Origin: an uncultured Prevotella sp.
GTDB lineage: Bacteria > Bacteroidota > Bacteroidia > Bacteroidales > Bacteroidaceae
Length of the DNA stretch: 41,214 nt
Assembly (NCBI GenBank): GCA_900317545.1
Contig: ONHE01000093.1
Coordinates: 1 to 41,214 of the forward strand
Reading direction: 5' to 3'
Positions 9,105-17,071 of the stretch are shown piece by piece. The notes under the pieces are model-generated. The model did no database searches. It saw only the letters and a list, made by a program, of their open reading frames with translations, and was not told the origin of the DNA. The translations under genes were made by a program, and so were the position numbers. The first letter of the stretch is position 1; the number at the start of each line of letters is the position of its first letter.

Positions 9105-9647
9105 ATGGACGAAAACAAGAAATTCTATACCTTATTGGTATATTCAGAAAACGTAGCCGGTATTCTCAACCAGATCACAGCAGTTTTTACGAGACGGCAG
9201 ATGAATATTGAGAGCCTGAATGTTTCGGCTTCCAGCATTGACGGGATCCACAAATATACGATCACGGTGTGGTCTGACCTGGACCAAATCATCAAGGTCA
9301 CGAAGCAGATAGAGAAGAAGATCGACGTAGTGAAGGCAGATTTCTACACGGATGAGCAGCTGTTCATCCATGAGGTAGCGCTGTATAAGATCTCTACGCC
9401 TGTTCTTTTGGACAATCCGGAAGTGAGCCGTACGATCCGCAAGCATGATGCGCGTATGATGGAGGTGAATCCTACGTACAGCACGGTCCTGCTGGCCGGA
9501 CTGACTGAAGACATTCAGGATCTCTACGATCAGCTGAATGCATTCGGCGGACTGTTGCAATATACGCGCAGCGGAAGGATCGCCGTGACCCGCAGTGTGG
9601 AGGAACCGATCACTGATCTCATTGCCGAGCAGGAGCATCATGGATGA
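9105..9647 (+). CDS. ilvN: Acetolactate synthase small (regulatory) subunit
   Basis: Binds and activates IlvB and normally confers feedback inhibition by valine. From ATG 9105 it is 180 aa. The N-terminal ACT domain opens with FYTLLVYSENVAGILNQITA and continues with RRQMNIESLNVSAS, as in the family. The C-terminal half (about 85-175) carries the second ALS_ss domain, with YDQLNAFGGLLQYTRSGRIA. ATG 9075 and TTG 9063 are in-frame alternatives that would add charged residues not typical of the family. It lies 54 bp after ilvB and 27 bp before the thioesterase gene, in the same transcription unit. Confidence 0.93.
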   Translation: MDENKKFYTLLVYSENVAGILNQITAVFTRRQMNIESLNVSASSIDGIHKYTITVWSDLDQIIKVTKQIEKKIDVVKADFYTDEQLFIHEVALYKISTPVLLDNPEVSRTIRKHDARMMEVNPTYSTVLLAGLTEDIQDLYDQLNAFGGLLQYTRSGRIAVTRSVEEPITDLIAEQEHHG

Positions 9648-9674
9648 TACGGGCATGATATTAACTATGTAAGA

Positions 9675-10460
9675 ATGAAGAATATGACAGAAGAATTATT
9701 GCCAAAGCGAGGATGTTATCCTTTCATGGCAGAGCCTTTCCACTGTGACTTTGCGAATCATCTGCTTATGGAGCATTTGGGCAACCAGCTCTTAAATGCC
9801 GCGGACTATCACTCCAACGATCGTGGGTACGGGATGAATTATCTCAATCAGGTGCACAAAACATGGGTGCTCTCACGTCTCTCAATCGAGATGGACCGGA
9901 TGCCAGAAGCTTATGACCGCTATAATGTAGAGACCTGGGTGGACAAGGTGGTCAAGTCATTTACGAGCAGGAACTTTGCGGTGACGGCTGAGGATGGAAG
10001 TGTCTACGGCTATGGGCGCAGCATCTGGGCGATGATTGATACGCAGACGCGCGAACCAGCTGACATTCTGGCCGTGAAAGATGGTCTTGTGGAACGCTAT
10101 GTGGATGCGGAGCGTCCGTGTCCGATCGCTCAAGTGTCACGCGTAAAGATGAGCGGGACCGGCAAGGCGGTCGGTTCAGTGGTGATGAAATACAGTGATA
10201 TCGATGTCAACGGCCATGTGAACAGCGTGAAATACATTGAGCACGTGCTGGATCTGTGGGATTTAGACTGGTACAGAAGCCACCGTCTGCAGCGTCTCGA
10301 TATAGCTTACGTGGCCGAATCGCATAACGGTGACACGTTGAGATTCTATCGGGAGACATCGGAGGACGACGTCTACAACGTGCGGGTCATGAAGAGTGAG
10401 GCTGGCGGAGAAGGTCCAGTTGAAGTGTGCAGATGTAAAGTTAAATTTGTGAAAGATTGA
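9675..10460 (+). CDS. Acyl-ACP thioesterase
   Basis: Predicted to hydrolyse acyl-ACP and release free fatty acids in the cytoplasm. The 261-aa protein has the double hot-dog layout of bacterial FatA-like thioesterases. The first fold carries NYLNQVHKTWVLSRLSIEM and ETWVDKVVKSFTSRNF; the second carries SDIDVNGHVNSVKYIEHVLD, with the conserved Asn and His. It sits between ilvN and ilvC, an arrangement I recall from other Bacteroidales. This suggests a link between branched-chain precursors and branched fatty acids; that link is an inference. No membrane or export signal. Its stop is only 8 bp before the -33 element of ilvC. Confidence 0.9.
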   Translation: MKNMTEELLPKRGCYPFMAEPFHCDFANHLLMEHLGNQLLNAADYHSNDRGYGMNYLNQVHKTWVLSRLSIEMDRMPEAYDRYNVETWVDKVVKSFTSRNFAVTAEDGSVYGYGRSIWAMIDTQTREPADILAVKDGLVERYVDAERPCPIAQVSRVKMSGTGKAVGSVVMKYSDIDVNGHVNSVKYIEHVLDLWDLDWYRSHRLQRLDIAYVAESHNGDTLRFYRETSEDDVYNVRVMKSEAGGEGPVEVCRCKVKFVKD

Positions 10461-10467
10461 AATATCT

Positions 10468-10499
10468 TTTGGTTATTTCGTTATAAATCGTTACATTTG
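10468..10499 (+). promoter_or_regulatory. Separate promoter for ilvC
   Basis: TTTG at 10468-10471 and TACATTTG at 10492-10499 are 20 bp apart, a full consensus match just after the thioesterase stop. The leader of about 60 nt contains a possible 9-codon ORF (10511-10540, MKKYDNRSV) and a small stem, GCAGC at 10530-10534 with GCTGC at 10543-10547. Both could be chance. Confidence 0.8.
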
Positions 10500-10564
10500 C
10501 ACCCGAAATAATGAAAAAGTATGATAACCGCAGCGTATGAAAGCTGCATTTAAAGATTAAATAT

Positions 10565-11608
10565 ATGGCAGAAATGAATTTCGGTGGCGTCGTTGAGACG
10601 GTTGTCACCAGCAAGGAGTTCTCATTGGAGAAAGCACGTGAGGTACTGAAAGATGAAACAATCGCCGTCATCGGCTATGGTATTCAGGGTCCAGGCCAGG
10701 CTTGCAACCTGCGCGATAACGGATTCAACGTGATTGTGGGACAGCGTGAAGGCAAGACTTACGACAAGGCTGTGGCAGACGGATGGGTGCCGGGCAAGAC
10801 GCTCTTCTCCATCGAGGAGGCTGCGGACAAGGGTTCCATCATCTGCATGTTGCTCTCCGATGCCGGCCAGATCGCCGTATGGCCGAAGATCAAGAAGTAT
10901 CTGACTGCCGGAAAGGCGTTATACTATTCGCATGGATTTGCCATCAACTGGCAGGACCGCACGGGTGTCGTTCCGCCGAAGGACGTTGACGTGATCATGG
11001 TAGCTCCCAAGGGCTCCGGCACTTCGCTGCGTACGATGTTCCAGGAGGGGCGCGGACTGAACTGTTCCTATGCCGTCTATCAGGACGCTTCGGGCAAGGC
11101 AGAGGAGAAAACGATCGCTTTCGGCATCGGCATCGGAGCCGGATACCTGTTCAAAACGACATTCCGCAAGGAAGCCACTTCTGACCTCACGGGTGAGCGC
11201 GGCTCACTGATGGGAGCCATCGAGGGACTGCTCGAGGCTCAGTATGAAGTGCTCCGTGAGCACGGCCATTCTCCTTCGGAGGCTTTCAACGAGACGGTTG
11301 AGGAGCTCACACAGAGCCTTGGCCCGTTGTTCGGGGCAAAAGGGATGGACTGGATGTATGCCAATTGCTCGACCACGGCACAGCGCGGAGCCCTCGACTG
11401 GCGTCCTCGCTTCAAGGAAGCCATCAAACCCGTCATGGAATGGCTGTATCTGAGCGTGGAGAACGGCACGGAAGCACAGATCTCTATTGACAATAATTCG
11501 AAGCCCGACTATCGTGAGAAGCTCAACGATGAGCTGAAAGCGATGCGCGAAATGGAGATGTGGCGCGCTGCCGAAACGGTTCGCAAGTTGCGCCCGGAGA
11601 ACAATTAA
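10565..11608 (+). CDS. ilvC: Ketol-acid reductoisomerase
   Basis: Converts 2-acetolactate (or acetohydroxybutyrate) to the dihydroxy acid with NADPH and Mg, the step between IlvB/N and IlvD. At 347 aa it is close to the short (class I) form. The Rossmann motif is GYGIQG at 37-42, where many relatives have GYGSQGHA. The phosphate-binding loop GQREGKTY at 59-66 suits NADPH. The acidic, Mg-binding knotted domain follows, with SDLTGERGSLMGAIEGLLEA, and the C terminus is also typical. It has its own promoter and terminator, so it can be expressed apart from ilvDBN. Assignment is firm. Confidence 0.96.
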   Translation: MAEMNFGGVVETVVTSKEFSLEKAREVLKDETIAVIGYGIQGPGQACNLRDNGFNVIVGQREGKTYDKAVADGWVPGKTLFSIEEAADKGSIICMLLSDAGQIAVWPKIKKYLTAGKALYYSHGFAINWQDRTGVVPPKDVDVIMVAPKGSGTSLRTMFQEGRGLNCSYAVYQDASGKAEEKTIAFGIGIGAGYLFKTTFRKEATSDLTGERGSLMGAIEGLLEAQYEVLREHGHSPSEAFNETVEELTQSLGPLFGAKGMDWMYANCSTTAQRGALDWRPRFKEAIKPVMEWLYLSVENGTEAQISIDNNSKPDYREKLNDELKAMREMEMWRAAETVRKLRPENN

Positions 11609-11634
11609 GACTTGTGAAACCACATATTTGAGAT

Positions 11635-11667
11635 GGGGTGTCCGCTCAGTCGGGCACTCCTTTTTTT
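11635..11667 (+). terminator. Intrinsic terminator of ilvC
   Basis: GGGGTGTCCG at 11635-11644 pairs over all ten positions with CGGGCACTCC at 11651-11660 (two G-U pairs), with a 6-nt loop, then seven Ts. It is 26 bp after the ilvC stop. Confidence 0.9.
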
Positions 11668-11772
11668 ATGTTCAGACAAGCCGTATGATGATTGCAAATC
11701 GATCGGATCAAGGCTCTGTTTCCGTGGCTTCTGACATGCGTAAAATGAAGAGCAATGATGTGCGCCGCGCAA

Positions 11773-11860
11773 AGCTATGCTTTGGGTCGTCCGGAGCTAT
11801 CCTCTTGAGCGCCCAAAGCATAGCTTTTGGCGGCCAAAAGGTATCATATGCGCGGAGAGG
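11773..11860. repeat. 22-bp unit array 2
   Basis: Four units start at 11773, 11795, 11817 and 11839. Cores in order are AGCTATGCT, AGCTATCCT, AGCATAGCT and AGGTATCAT; the 13-bp spacers are TTGGGTCGTCCGG, CTTGAGCGCCCAA, TTTGGCGGCCAAA and ATGCGCGGAGAGG. Core 3 is the reverse complement of core 1. Each AGC...GCT core can form a tiny hairpin with TAT or ATA as the loop, for example AAAGC-TAT-GCTTT at 11771-11783. The array lies in the convergent ilvC/recQ gap, beyond the ilvC terminator. Nothing recognisable occupies 11861-11985. Confidence 0.88.
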
Positions 11861-11985
11861 ATGTTGCGAGCTTGTAAGGTATTGGTAGACAGTCAATTAA
11901 TCTTTAAGGATTTCTGGTTTGCAGTTTTTGATTCTTTCAAGTTGTTACGATCTTCTTTTTCAAGCTGCGGAGGCGGATGGGCGGG

Positions 11986-13884
11986 TCAGTTAAGCGACAG
12001 TTCACTGCCGCTGATGCTGATTTCTTCCTCGTCAATCAGCTGCTCGAGGGCGATGTCCAATTGCGCTCCGGGAATCGGGAGTGATTTCAGTTCAGTGATG
12101 AAATGCGTGCTTCGATCGGCCAACAGGTCGCGTATCATGGCCTTGGCATGTGCTGTCGCTGCGGGTGCATGATGATCGGTCTGATGGTCGAGGCATACAT
12201 CGCATTGACCGCAGTCGGCCGTCCGCTCTTCGCCGAAATAGCGGAGCAACTGTCGGCTGCGGCATGTCTCGTCGTTGCAGGCGTATTCCTCCACGGCGCG
12301 GATGCGCTCGACGAATTGTGTCCGGCGGTCTTCGTAGACGGCGGGAGGTAGCAGGATGCGTTCCGTTTCCTCGCGGTTGCGGGTGTAGGTGAGGTAGGGC
12401 GACTTGCGTTTGGGTATGAAATGGAGGATACGCTTGTGGCTCAACGCCTTCAGATTGAGGTAGACCTGCTGTTCGGTGAGGCCGCTCTGCATGGCGATGA
12501 GGGCTTCGTCGATGTTGGCATAGTCGGTGAAGAGGCCGCCGTAGTTGCGTAGAAGAGCTGTGATGACGGCTTCTTCGTGTGGTGCGGTCTCGTCCAATCG
12601 GTAGAGTTCGTGTCGGTTGAGGAGGAACATGACGCGCGAGGCGGCATTCGGATCCCGTTCGTATTCGATGTAGCCTGCTCGCTCGAGGATCTTTAAGGCT
12701 GCATCTACCTGGATGGGGAAGTGCTTGAACAGCTGGCAGAACTTGTCGATGTTGAACTCGAAGGTGTATCCTCCGCCGCTTCCGGCCCCTATCTGGTAAT
12801 AGTAGGCAAGATGGGCATAGACCTGCCGGATGTAATCCTTATCGGGAAAATTATCTACGATCCGCTTCTCGAGTTTTCGTCTGTCGCCATTGTTGTAGAG
12901 CATGACAGCGTAGGCTTTCTGCCCGTCTCGCCCAGCTCGGCCTGCTTCCTGGAAGTAGGCCTCCAATGAGTCTGGACAGTCGTAATGGATCACCGTACGC
13001 ACGTCGGGCTTGTCGATGCCCATGCCGAAGGCGTTGGTGGCGACGATGATGCGTGTTCTGTCGGTCTGCCAGTCGTCCTGTCGCTGGTCCTTGACGGCCG
13101 GATCGAGTCCGGCGTGATAGAATGTGGCACAGAGGTGGTTGGCGTTCAGCAGTTGCGCGAGGTCCTTGGCGTGGCGTCGGCTGCGGACATAGACGATGGC
13201 GCTGCCTTCGACGGCGCGGAGAATGTGGATGATCTCGTCCTCCTTGTCCTGCACTTTACGGACGACGTAAGCCAGATTTTTCCGCTCGAAACTCATCTTG
13301 AAGACATTCTTGCGTTGGAATCCGAGCTGCTTCTGGATGTCGTCCACGACGTGCGGCGTGGCCGTAGCCGTCAGAGCGAGCACTGGAACGCCGGGCTGGG
13401 AGTTGCGGATGTCGGCAATGCGGAGATAGGAAGGGCGGAAGTCGTAGCCCCATTGGCTGATGCAATGGGCTTCGTCTACGGTGATGAAACTGACGTTGAG
13501 GTGACGCAGCTTGGCTTGGAAGATGGGGGAGGAGAGGCGCTCCGGGGAGATGTAAAGCAGCTTGACACCGCCGAAGATGCAGTTTTCGAGAGTGACGATG
13601 ATCTCCTGCCGCGTCATCCCCGAATAGATGGCGGCAGCCTTGATGCCCTTTTCACGCAGGTGGGTCACCTGGTCTTTCATGAGTGCAATGAGCGGGGTGA
13701 TCACAATGCAGATACCTTCCTGTGCTAGGGCTGGTACCTGAAAGGTGATCGACTTGCCCCCACCGGTGGGCATCAGGCCTAATGTGTCGTGTCCACTTGT
13801 AATACTTGAGATGATCTCATGCTGTATTCCCCTGAAGTCAGCGTATCCCCAGTACTGGCTGAGTATGTTCTGAAACTTGTCCAA
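11986..13884 (-). CDS. recQ: ATP-dependent DNA helicase, RecQ family
   Basis: Unwinds DNA 3' to 5' during recombination repair and replication-fork rescue. The 632-aa protein has Walker A (MPTGGGKS, 38-45), the DEAH box (137-140) followed by CISQWGYDFR, the SAT-like LALTATATP block, and motif VI AGRAGRDGQ. A RecQ C-terminal region has the zinc cysteines CNDETCRSRQLLRYFG and CGQCDVC. No HRDC domain is visible; the C terminus is a short winged-helix-like tail. It starts 6 bp after the recJ stop, so the two repair genes are translated from one message. It may be the second RecQ paralogue common in Bacteroidota; I cannot tell from one locus. Confidence 0.94.
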   Translation of the reverse strand: MDKFQNILSQYWGYADFRGIQHEIISSITSGHDTLGLMPTGGGKSITFQVPALAQEGICIVITPLIALMKDQVTHLREKGIKAAAIYSGMTRQEIIVTLENCIFGGVKLLYISPERLSSPIFQAKLRHLNVSFITVDEAHCISQWGYDFRPSYLRIADIRNSQPGVPVLALTATATPHVVDDIQKQLGFQRKNVFKMSFERKNLAYVVRKVQDKEDEIIHILRAVEGSAIVYVRSRRHAKDLAQLLNANHLCATFYHAGLDPAVKDQRQDDWQTDRTRIIVATNAFGMGIDKPDVRTVIHYDCPDSLEAYFQEAGRAGRDGQKAYAVMLYNNGDRRKLEKRIVDNFPDKDYIRQVYAHLAYYYQIGAGSGGGYTFEFNIDKFCQLFKHFPIQVDAALKILERAGYIEYERDPNAASRVMFLLNRHELYRLDETAPHEEAVITALLRNYGGLFTDYANIDEALIAMQSGLTEQQVYLNLKALSHKRILHFIPKRKSPYLTYTRNREETERILLPPAVYEDRRTQFVERIRAVEEYACNDETCRSRQLLRYFGEERTADCGQCDVCLDHQTDHHAPAATAHAKAMIRDLLADRSTHFITELKSLPIPGAQLDIALEQLIDEEEISISGSELSLN

Positions 13885-13890
13885 TGGATG

Positions 13891-15627
13891 CTATTCGTCA
13901 GCCTGTTCTTCTCTTGAGGGTCGGATATCCTCTATCTGCAACTGCGTCTGATTGTGCTTGAAGACATTATCCTCGATCGTGTAGACGATGTCGAAACTGC
14001 GCTTCGACTTGATGTAACGTGCCGCGGCACTCTGTCCGAAGGCGATTCCGTTGACGACGGTGCTTGATTTCGAGTCGACGAGTTCGAGCTTGATGTGCTC
14101 TTGCTCGCGCCCCACGACCTTGCTCGTGCCATAGTCATAGACACCCATGGTGGAGAAGAGCGGTTTCTGATTGCCAGGTCCGAAGGGCGAAAACTTCTTC
14201 AGATCGTTGTGCAGTCGCTTGGTGATGTCCCTGAAGTCAAGCATGGCATCGATCGTGAGGTTGGCCTCGGTCTGCTCCGGAAGGATATGGTCGTCCACGT
14301 ACTGATGGAATCGTTGTCTGAATTCCGGCACGTCCGCCCATCGCAAAGTCAGTCCGGCGGCGTAGGTGTGGCCGCCAAAGTTGAGCAGAAGATCACGGCA
14401 ACTCTTGATGGCTGCATAGATGTCGAATCCGGTCACGCTGCGTGCTGAACCCGTGGCGAGATCTCCGTCGCGTGTCAGAACTACCGTCGGACGGAAGTAG
14501 ATTTCCGTCAGGCGCGAGGCAACGATGCCGATCACGCCTTTCTTCCAATGCTCGTCGTAGAGCACGATGGCTGACCTGTGTCTCTGATTTTCCAATCTTG
14601 CGACGATTTGATTGGCTTCTTCGGTCATCTGTTTGTCAATGTCTTTGCGCTGCTCATTATACTCGTTGATATGGTGCGCTTCCTTCAAGGCTTCTCCAAA
14701 GTCCTTCTCCACGAGCAGGTCCACGCTCTCTTTGCCGTTCTCCATGCGGCCCGAGGCATTGATGCGTGGCCCTATCTTGAAGATGATGTCGCTCATGGAG
14801 ATCTCCCGTCCGCTCAGTCCGCAGATGTCGATGATGGCCTTCAAGCCTAAGCTGGGATTCTGATTGAGTTGCCGGAGACCGTGAAACGCAAGGATGCGGT
14901 TCTCGTCCACTACCGGAACAATGTCGGCCGCGATGCTGACGGCACAGAAGTCGAGCAGCGGGATCAATCTTGAGAATGGAATGTTGTTGTTTTTTGCAAA
15001 AGCCTGCATGAACTTGAATCCGACCCCGCATCCGCATAAGTGCTTGAAAGGGTAGGTGTCATCTTCTCGTTTCGGATTCAGAATGGCTACCGCATCAGGC
15101 ATTTCCTCGTCCGGGACGTGGTGATCGCAAATGATAAAGTCAATGCCTAAACTTTTGGCATAGGCAATCTCTTGGATTGCCTTAATGCCGCAATCCAGAA
15201 TAATAATGAGTTTTACACCTGTTTCATACGCGTAGTCTATTCCCTTTTTGCTCACTCCGTATCCTTCTTCGTAGCGGTCCGGAATGTAATAATCAATGTT
15301 GGAATAGAACTGTTGAAGAAACTTGTACACTAAAGCGACGGCCGTACAACCGTCAACATCATAGTCACCATACACCAATATCCGCTCTTTGTGTCCCATA
15401 GCGTCATTCAGCCTGTCAACCGCAATATCCATGTCTTTCATGAGGAAGGGGTTGATCAGATCGGCTAATTGTGGACGAAAGAATCGCTTTGCAGCGCTCT
15501 CAGTCGTGATGCCGCGCCGTATGAGCAGCAGTGCAAGTACCGGACTGATGTTCAGCTTTTCACCCAGCTCGTCAGCTATCTGTATTTCTTCTGGTGTTGG
15601 TGGTTCGTAATTCCATTTGAAATGCAT
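13891..15627 (-). CDS. recJ: Single-stranded-DNA exonuclease RecJ
   Basis: 5'-to-3' single-strand exonuclease of recombination and mismatch repair, which resects DNA unwound by RecQ. The 578-aa protein has the DHH-family motifs YGDYDVDGCTA (86-96), LDCG (144-147) and CDHH (167-170). The DHHA1 block is GGHTYAAGLTL near residue 418 and a C-terminal OB-like domain follows. All metal ligands look intact. It is the first gene of a two-gene unit with recQ, 6 bp apart, matching their joint role in gap repair. The -7 element TAACTTTG lies about 65 bp upstream of ATG 15627. Confidence 0.95.
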   Translation of the reverse strand: MHFKWNYEPPTPEEIQIADELGEKLNISPVLALLLIRRGITTESAAKRFFRPQLADLINPFLMKDMDIAVDRLNDAMGHKERILVYGDYDVDGCTAVALVYKFLQQFYSNIDYYIPDRYEEGYGVSKKGIDYAYETGVKLIIILDCGIKAIQEIAYAKSLGIDFIICDHHVPDEEMPDAVAILNPKREDDTYPFKHLCGCGVGFKFMQAFAKNNNIPFSRLIPLLDFCAVSIAADIVPVVDENRILAFHGLRQLNQNPSLGLKAIIDICGLSGREISMSDIIFKIGPRINASGRMENGKESVDLLVEKDFGEALKEAHHINEYNEQRKDIDKQMTEEANQIVARLENQRHRSAIVLYDEHWKKGVIGIVASRLTEIYFRPTVVLTRDGDLATGSARSVTGFDIYAAIKSCRDLLLNFGGHTYAAGLTLRWADVPEFRQRFHQYVDDHILPEQTEANLTIDAMLDFRDITKRLHNDLKKFSPFGPGNQKPLFSTMGVYDYGTSKVVGREQEHIKLELVDSKSSTVVNGIAFGQSAAARYIKSKRSFDIVYTIEDNVFKHNQTQLQIEDIRPSREEQADE

Positions 15628-15691
15628 TTATGTTGTTTTTATTTTCTTCTCTTTAAGGCGGACAGAAATGTTTTACGGGAGAATCCGCGCT

Positions 15692-15699
15692 CAAAGTTA
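15692..15699 (-). promoter_or_regulatory. -7 element for recJ-recQ
   Basis: Minus-strand TAACTTTG, in the right place for a leader of about 60 nt. No clear -33 is seen; the expected place lies inside the terminator stem of the upstream peptidase gene. Confidence 0.5.
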
Positions 15700-15700
15700 C

Positions 15701-15763
15701 AAAATAAAAACATAAATGCGGCAGTTTCTGAATGAAATTTTCGGAAAATGCTGCATTTATGTT
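15701..15763 (-). terminator. Intrinsic terminator of the C1 peptidase gene
   Basis: On the minus strand a 15-bp arm (15749-15763) pairs with 15709-15723, with one G-U pair, around a 25-nt loop. It is followed by a T-rich run, TTTATTTT (15708-15701). It lies about 50 bp after the peptidase stop and directly abuts the recJ -7 element. Confidence 0.8.
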
Positions 15764-15812
15764 AAGAATTTATGCCGGATTGATCCGGATGGGTGACGAA
15801 CGCTTTATGGAA

Positions 15813-17018
15813 TTACAAGCCCATTTTTTTGCGGAGGTCTTTTGGTATCGCATTCTTGTTGACCATATAGTCCATGGTGTTGGCTGCGATATAATTCTTG
15901 CTCATATACCATATTCCTTTATAGTCGCCTGTTTCTCCCCATGAGTTCTTGACCATGTAATACTCGCGGCCGTTCTGATCCTTTGCGATGCCGAAGATTA
16001 CCATGCCGTGGTCGTCAGTGAGCTCCCAGTTGTCAAAACGTTCCTGTCTTTGCTGCTGTGTAGGAACGATCTCGGGAACATTGCAACCGAGCGAGTCGAG
16101 CATGTTCTTGCGCTGCGTCTTCGTCAGTTTGAGCCAACGGGCCATGTCGCTGCCTGTCAAGCTCTGCTGATTTTTAGTGCTAATGTTGTAGGCAAGACCT
16201 TTGCGGGAGAAACCTTCCTCTGATACGTCACCTCCCCAAGCTACGGTATAGCCTTCCATGATGGCGTTGTCGATAATGCGCATCATGTCTTCCATCGGGA
16301 CGTTGTGACTCAGCGGATTGCGCCAATTATCCTGCACTTCGACAGCGAAGGTCGTCCAGAACGGATGATGCGTATAGCTTGTCACCGTCACATAGTCATC
16401 CCACTTCAGGCCGAGGCTTGCTGCGAAAGACTGTGGGGTATAAGTCTTACCCTGGTAAGTGAATGACTCAGGGCACTTGCCGAGGTATGCGTCAAGGATT
16501 CCCTGCAATCCTACCTTCCACTGAGAGGAGAGTTTAGGAGCCTTGTTGGTAGCTACGGCGTCGACATACGGCGCCAGCAGACTGAAAAATTCATTGAAAT
16601 TGTTAAGCGAGTCACCGTATAAGCTGCCTGGGAACGGCATTGCCTCTTCCGGACAAATGCCATAATGCTGCATGCAATACAATGGATCGTAGGCGCTTCC
16701 ACCTTGTGCGAACTGGCAATCTCCATGCAGTCGGACTACCTGAATGGCACGATCCATGTAGGTCTTGTTAGCTACGAACGATTCGCAGAGATCGTACGTC
16801 TTTCCTGTGGCTTTGAGAATCTCGTTCTCGAAGAAACTAAGAGCCGAATAATCCCAGCAGGTTCCGGACCGATTCTGATCCTTGATGCTGGTGATCTTGT
16901 TTTCTTTGACAACTGTGAAAACGGGTTTGTTACTCTTCTCTTTTTCCGTTTTCTTTTCTTGAGCACTTGCACTGACAGCAGCGAAGACGATCAGCGCCAT
17001 GAACATGAACTTTCTCAT
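15813..17018 (-). CDS. Secreted C1B cysteine aminopeptidase (bleomycin hydrolase family)
   Basis: Predicted papain-like peptidase removing N-terminal residues from peptides. The 401-aa protein has a signal peptide (MRKFMFMALIVFAAVSASAQ), a Lys/Glu-rich linker and then the catalytic domain. The nucleophile is C54 in QNRSGTCWDYSA. The His is in DDHGMVIFGIA and the Asn in VKNSWGETG. All three match aminopeptidase C/bleomycin hydrolase, although cytosolic relatives lack the export signal. The gene follows the M24 peptidase by 53 bp with no promoter motif in the gap. The two probably form a peptide-degrading unit, one periplasmic and one cytoplasmic. Confidence 0.9.
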   Translation of the reverse strand: MRKFMFMALIVFAAVSASAQEKKTEKEKSNKPVFTVVKENKITSIKDQNRSGTCWDYSALSFFENEILKATGKTYDLCESFVANKTYMDRAIQVVRLHGDCQFAQGGSAYDPLYCMQHYGICPEEAMPFPGSLYGDSLNNFNEFFSLLAPYVDAVATNKAPKLSSQWKVGLQGILDAYLGKCPESFTYQGKTYTPQSFAASLGLKWDDYVTVTSYTHHPFWTTFAVEVQDNWRNPLSHNVPMEDMMRIIDNAIMEGYTVAWGGDVSEEGFSRKGLAYNISTKNQQSLTGSDMARWLKLTKTQRKNMLDSLGCNVPEIVPTQQQRQERFDNWELTDDHGMVIFGIAKDQNGREYYMVKNSWGETGDYKGIWYMSKNYIAANTMDYMVNKNAIPKDLRKKMGL

Positions 17019-17071
17019 TCGTTTAAAATTGATTACTATTCTTTTATTGTTGATAATAATTGTTTGGTTAG

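Noticed and set aside
10511-10540. A nine-codon leader peptide controlling ilvC by attenuation
   Set aside because: It has only one branched-chain codon, and no alternative terminator hairpin precedes ilvC.
11628-11888. Small proteins with a shared GAIL..A.SIAFGG-like peptide across arrays 1-3 (also frames at 4846-5028 and 27178-27399)
   Set aside because: They are translations of the 22-bp repeats. Similarity comes from the DNA, the frames run through terminators or gene ends, and no promoter or start signal supports them.
12985-13728. A 247-aa plus-strand frame within recQ, and similar long frames opposite ilvD, susD and the barrel gene
   Set aside because: They are antisense shadows of well-supported genes with helicase, Fe-S, SusD or barrel motifs.
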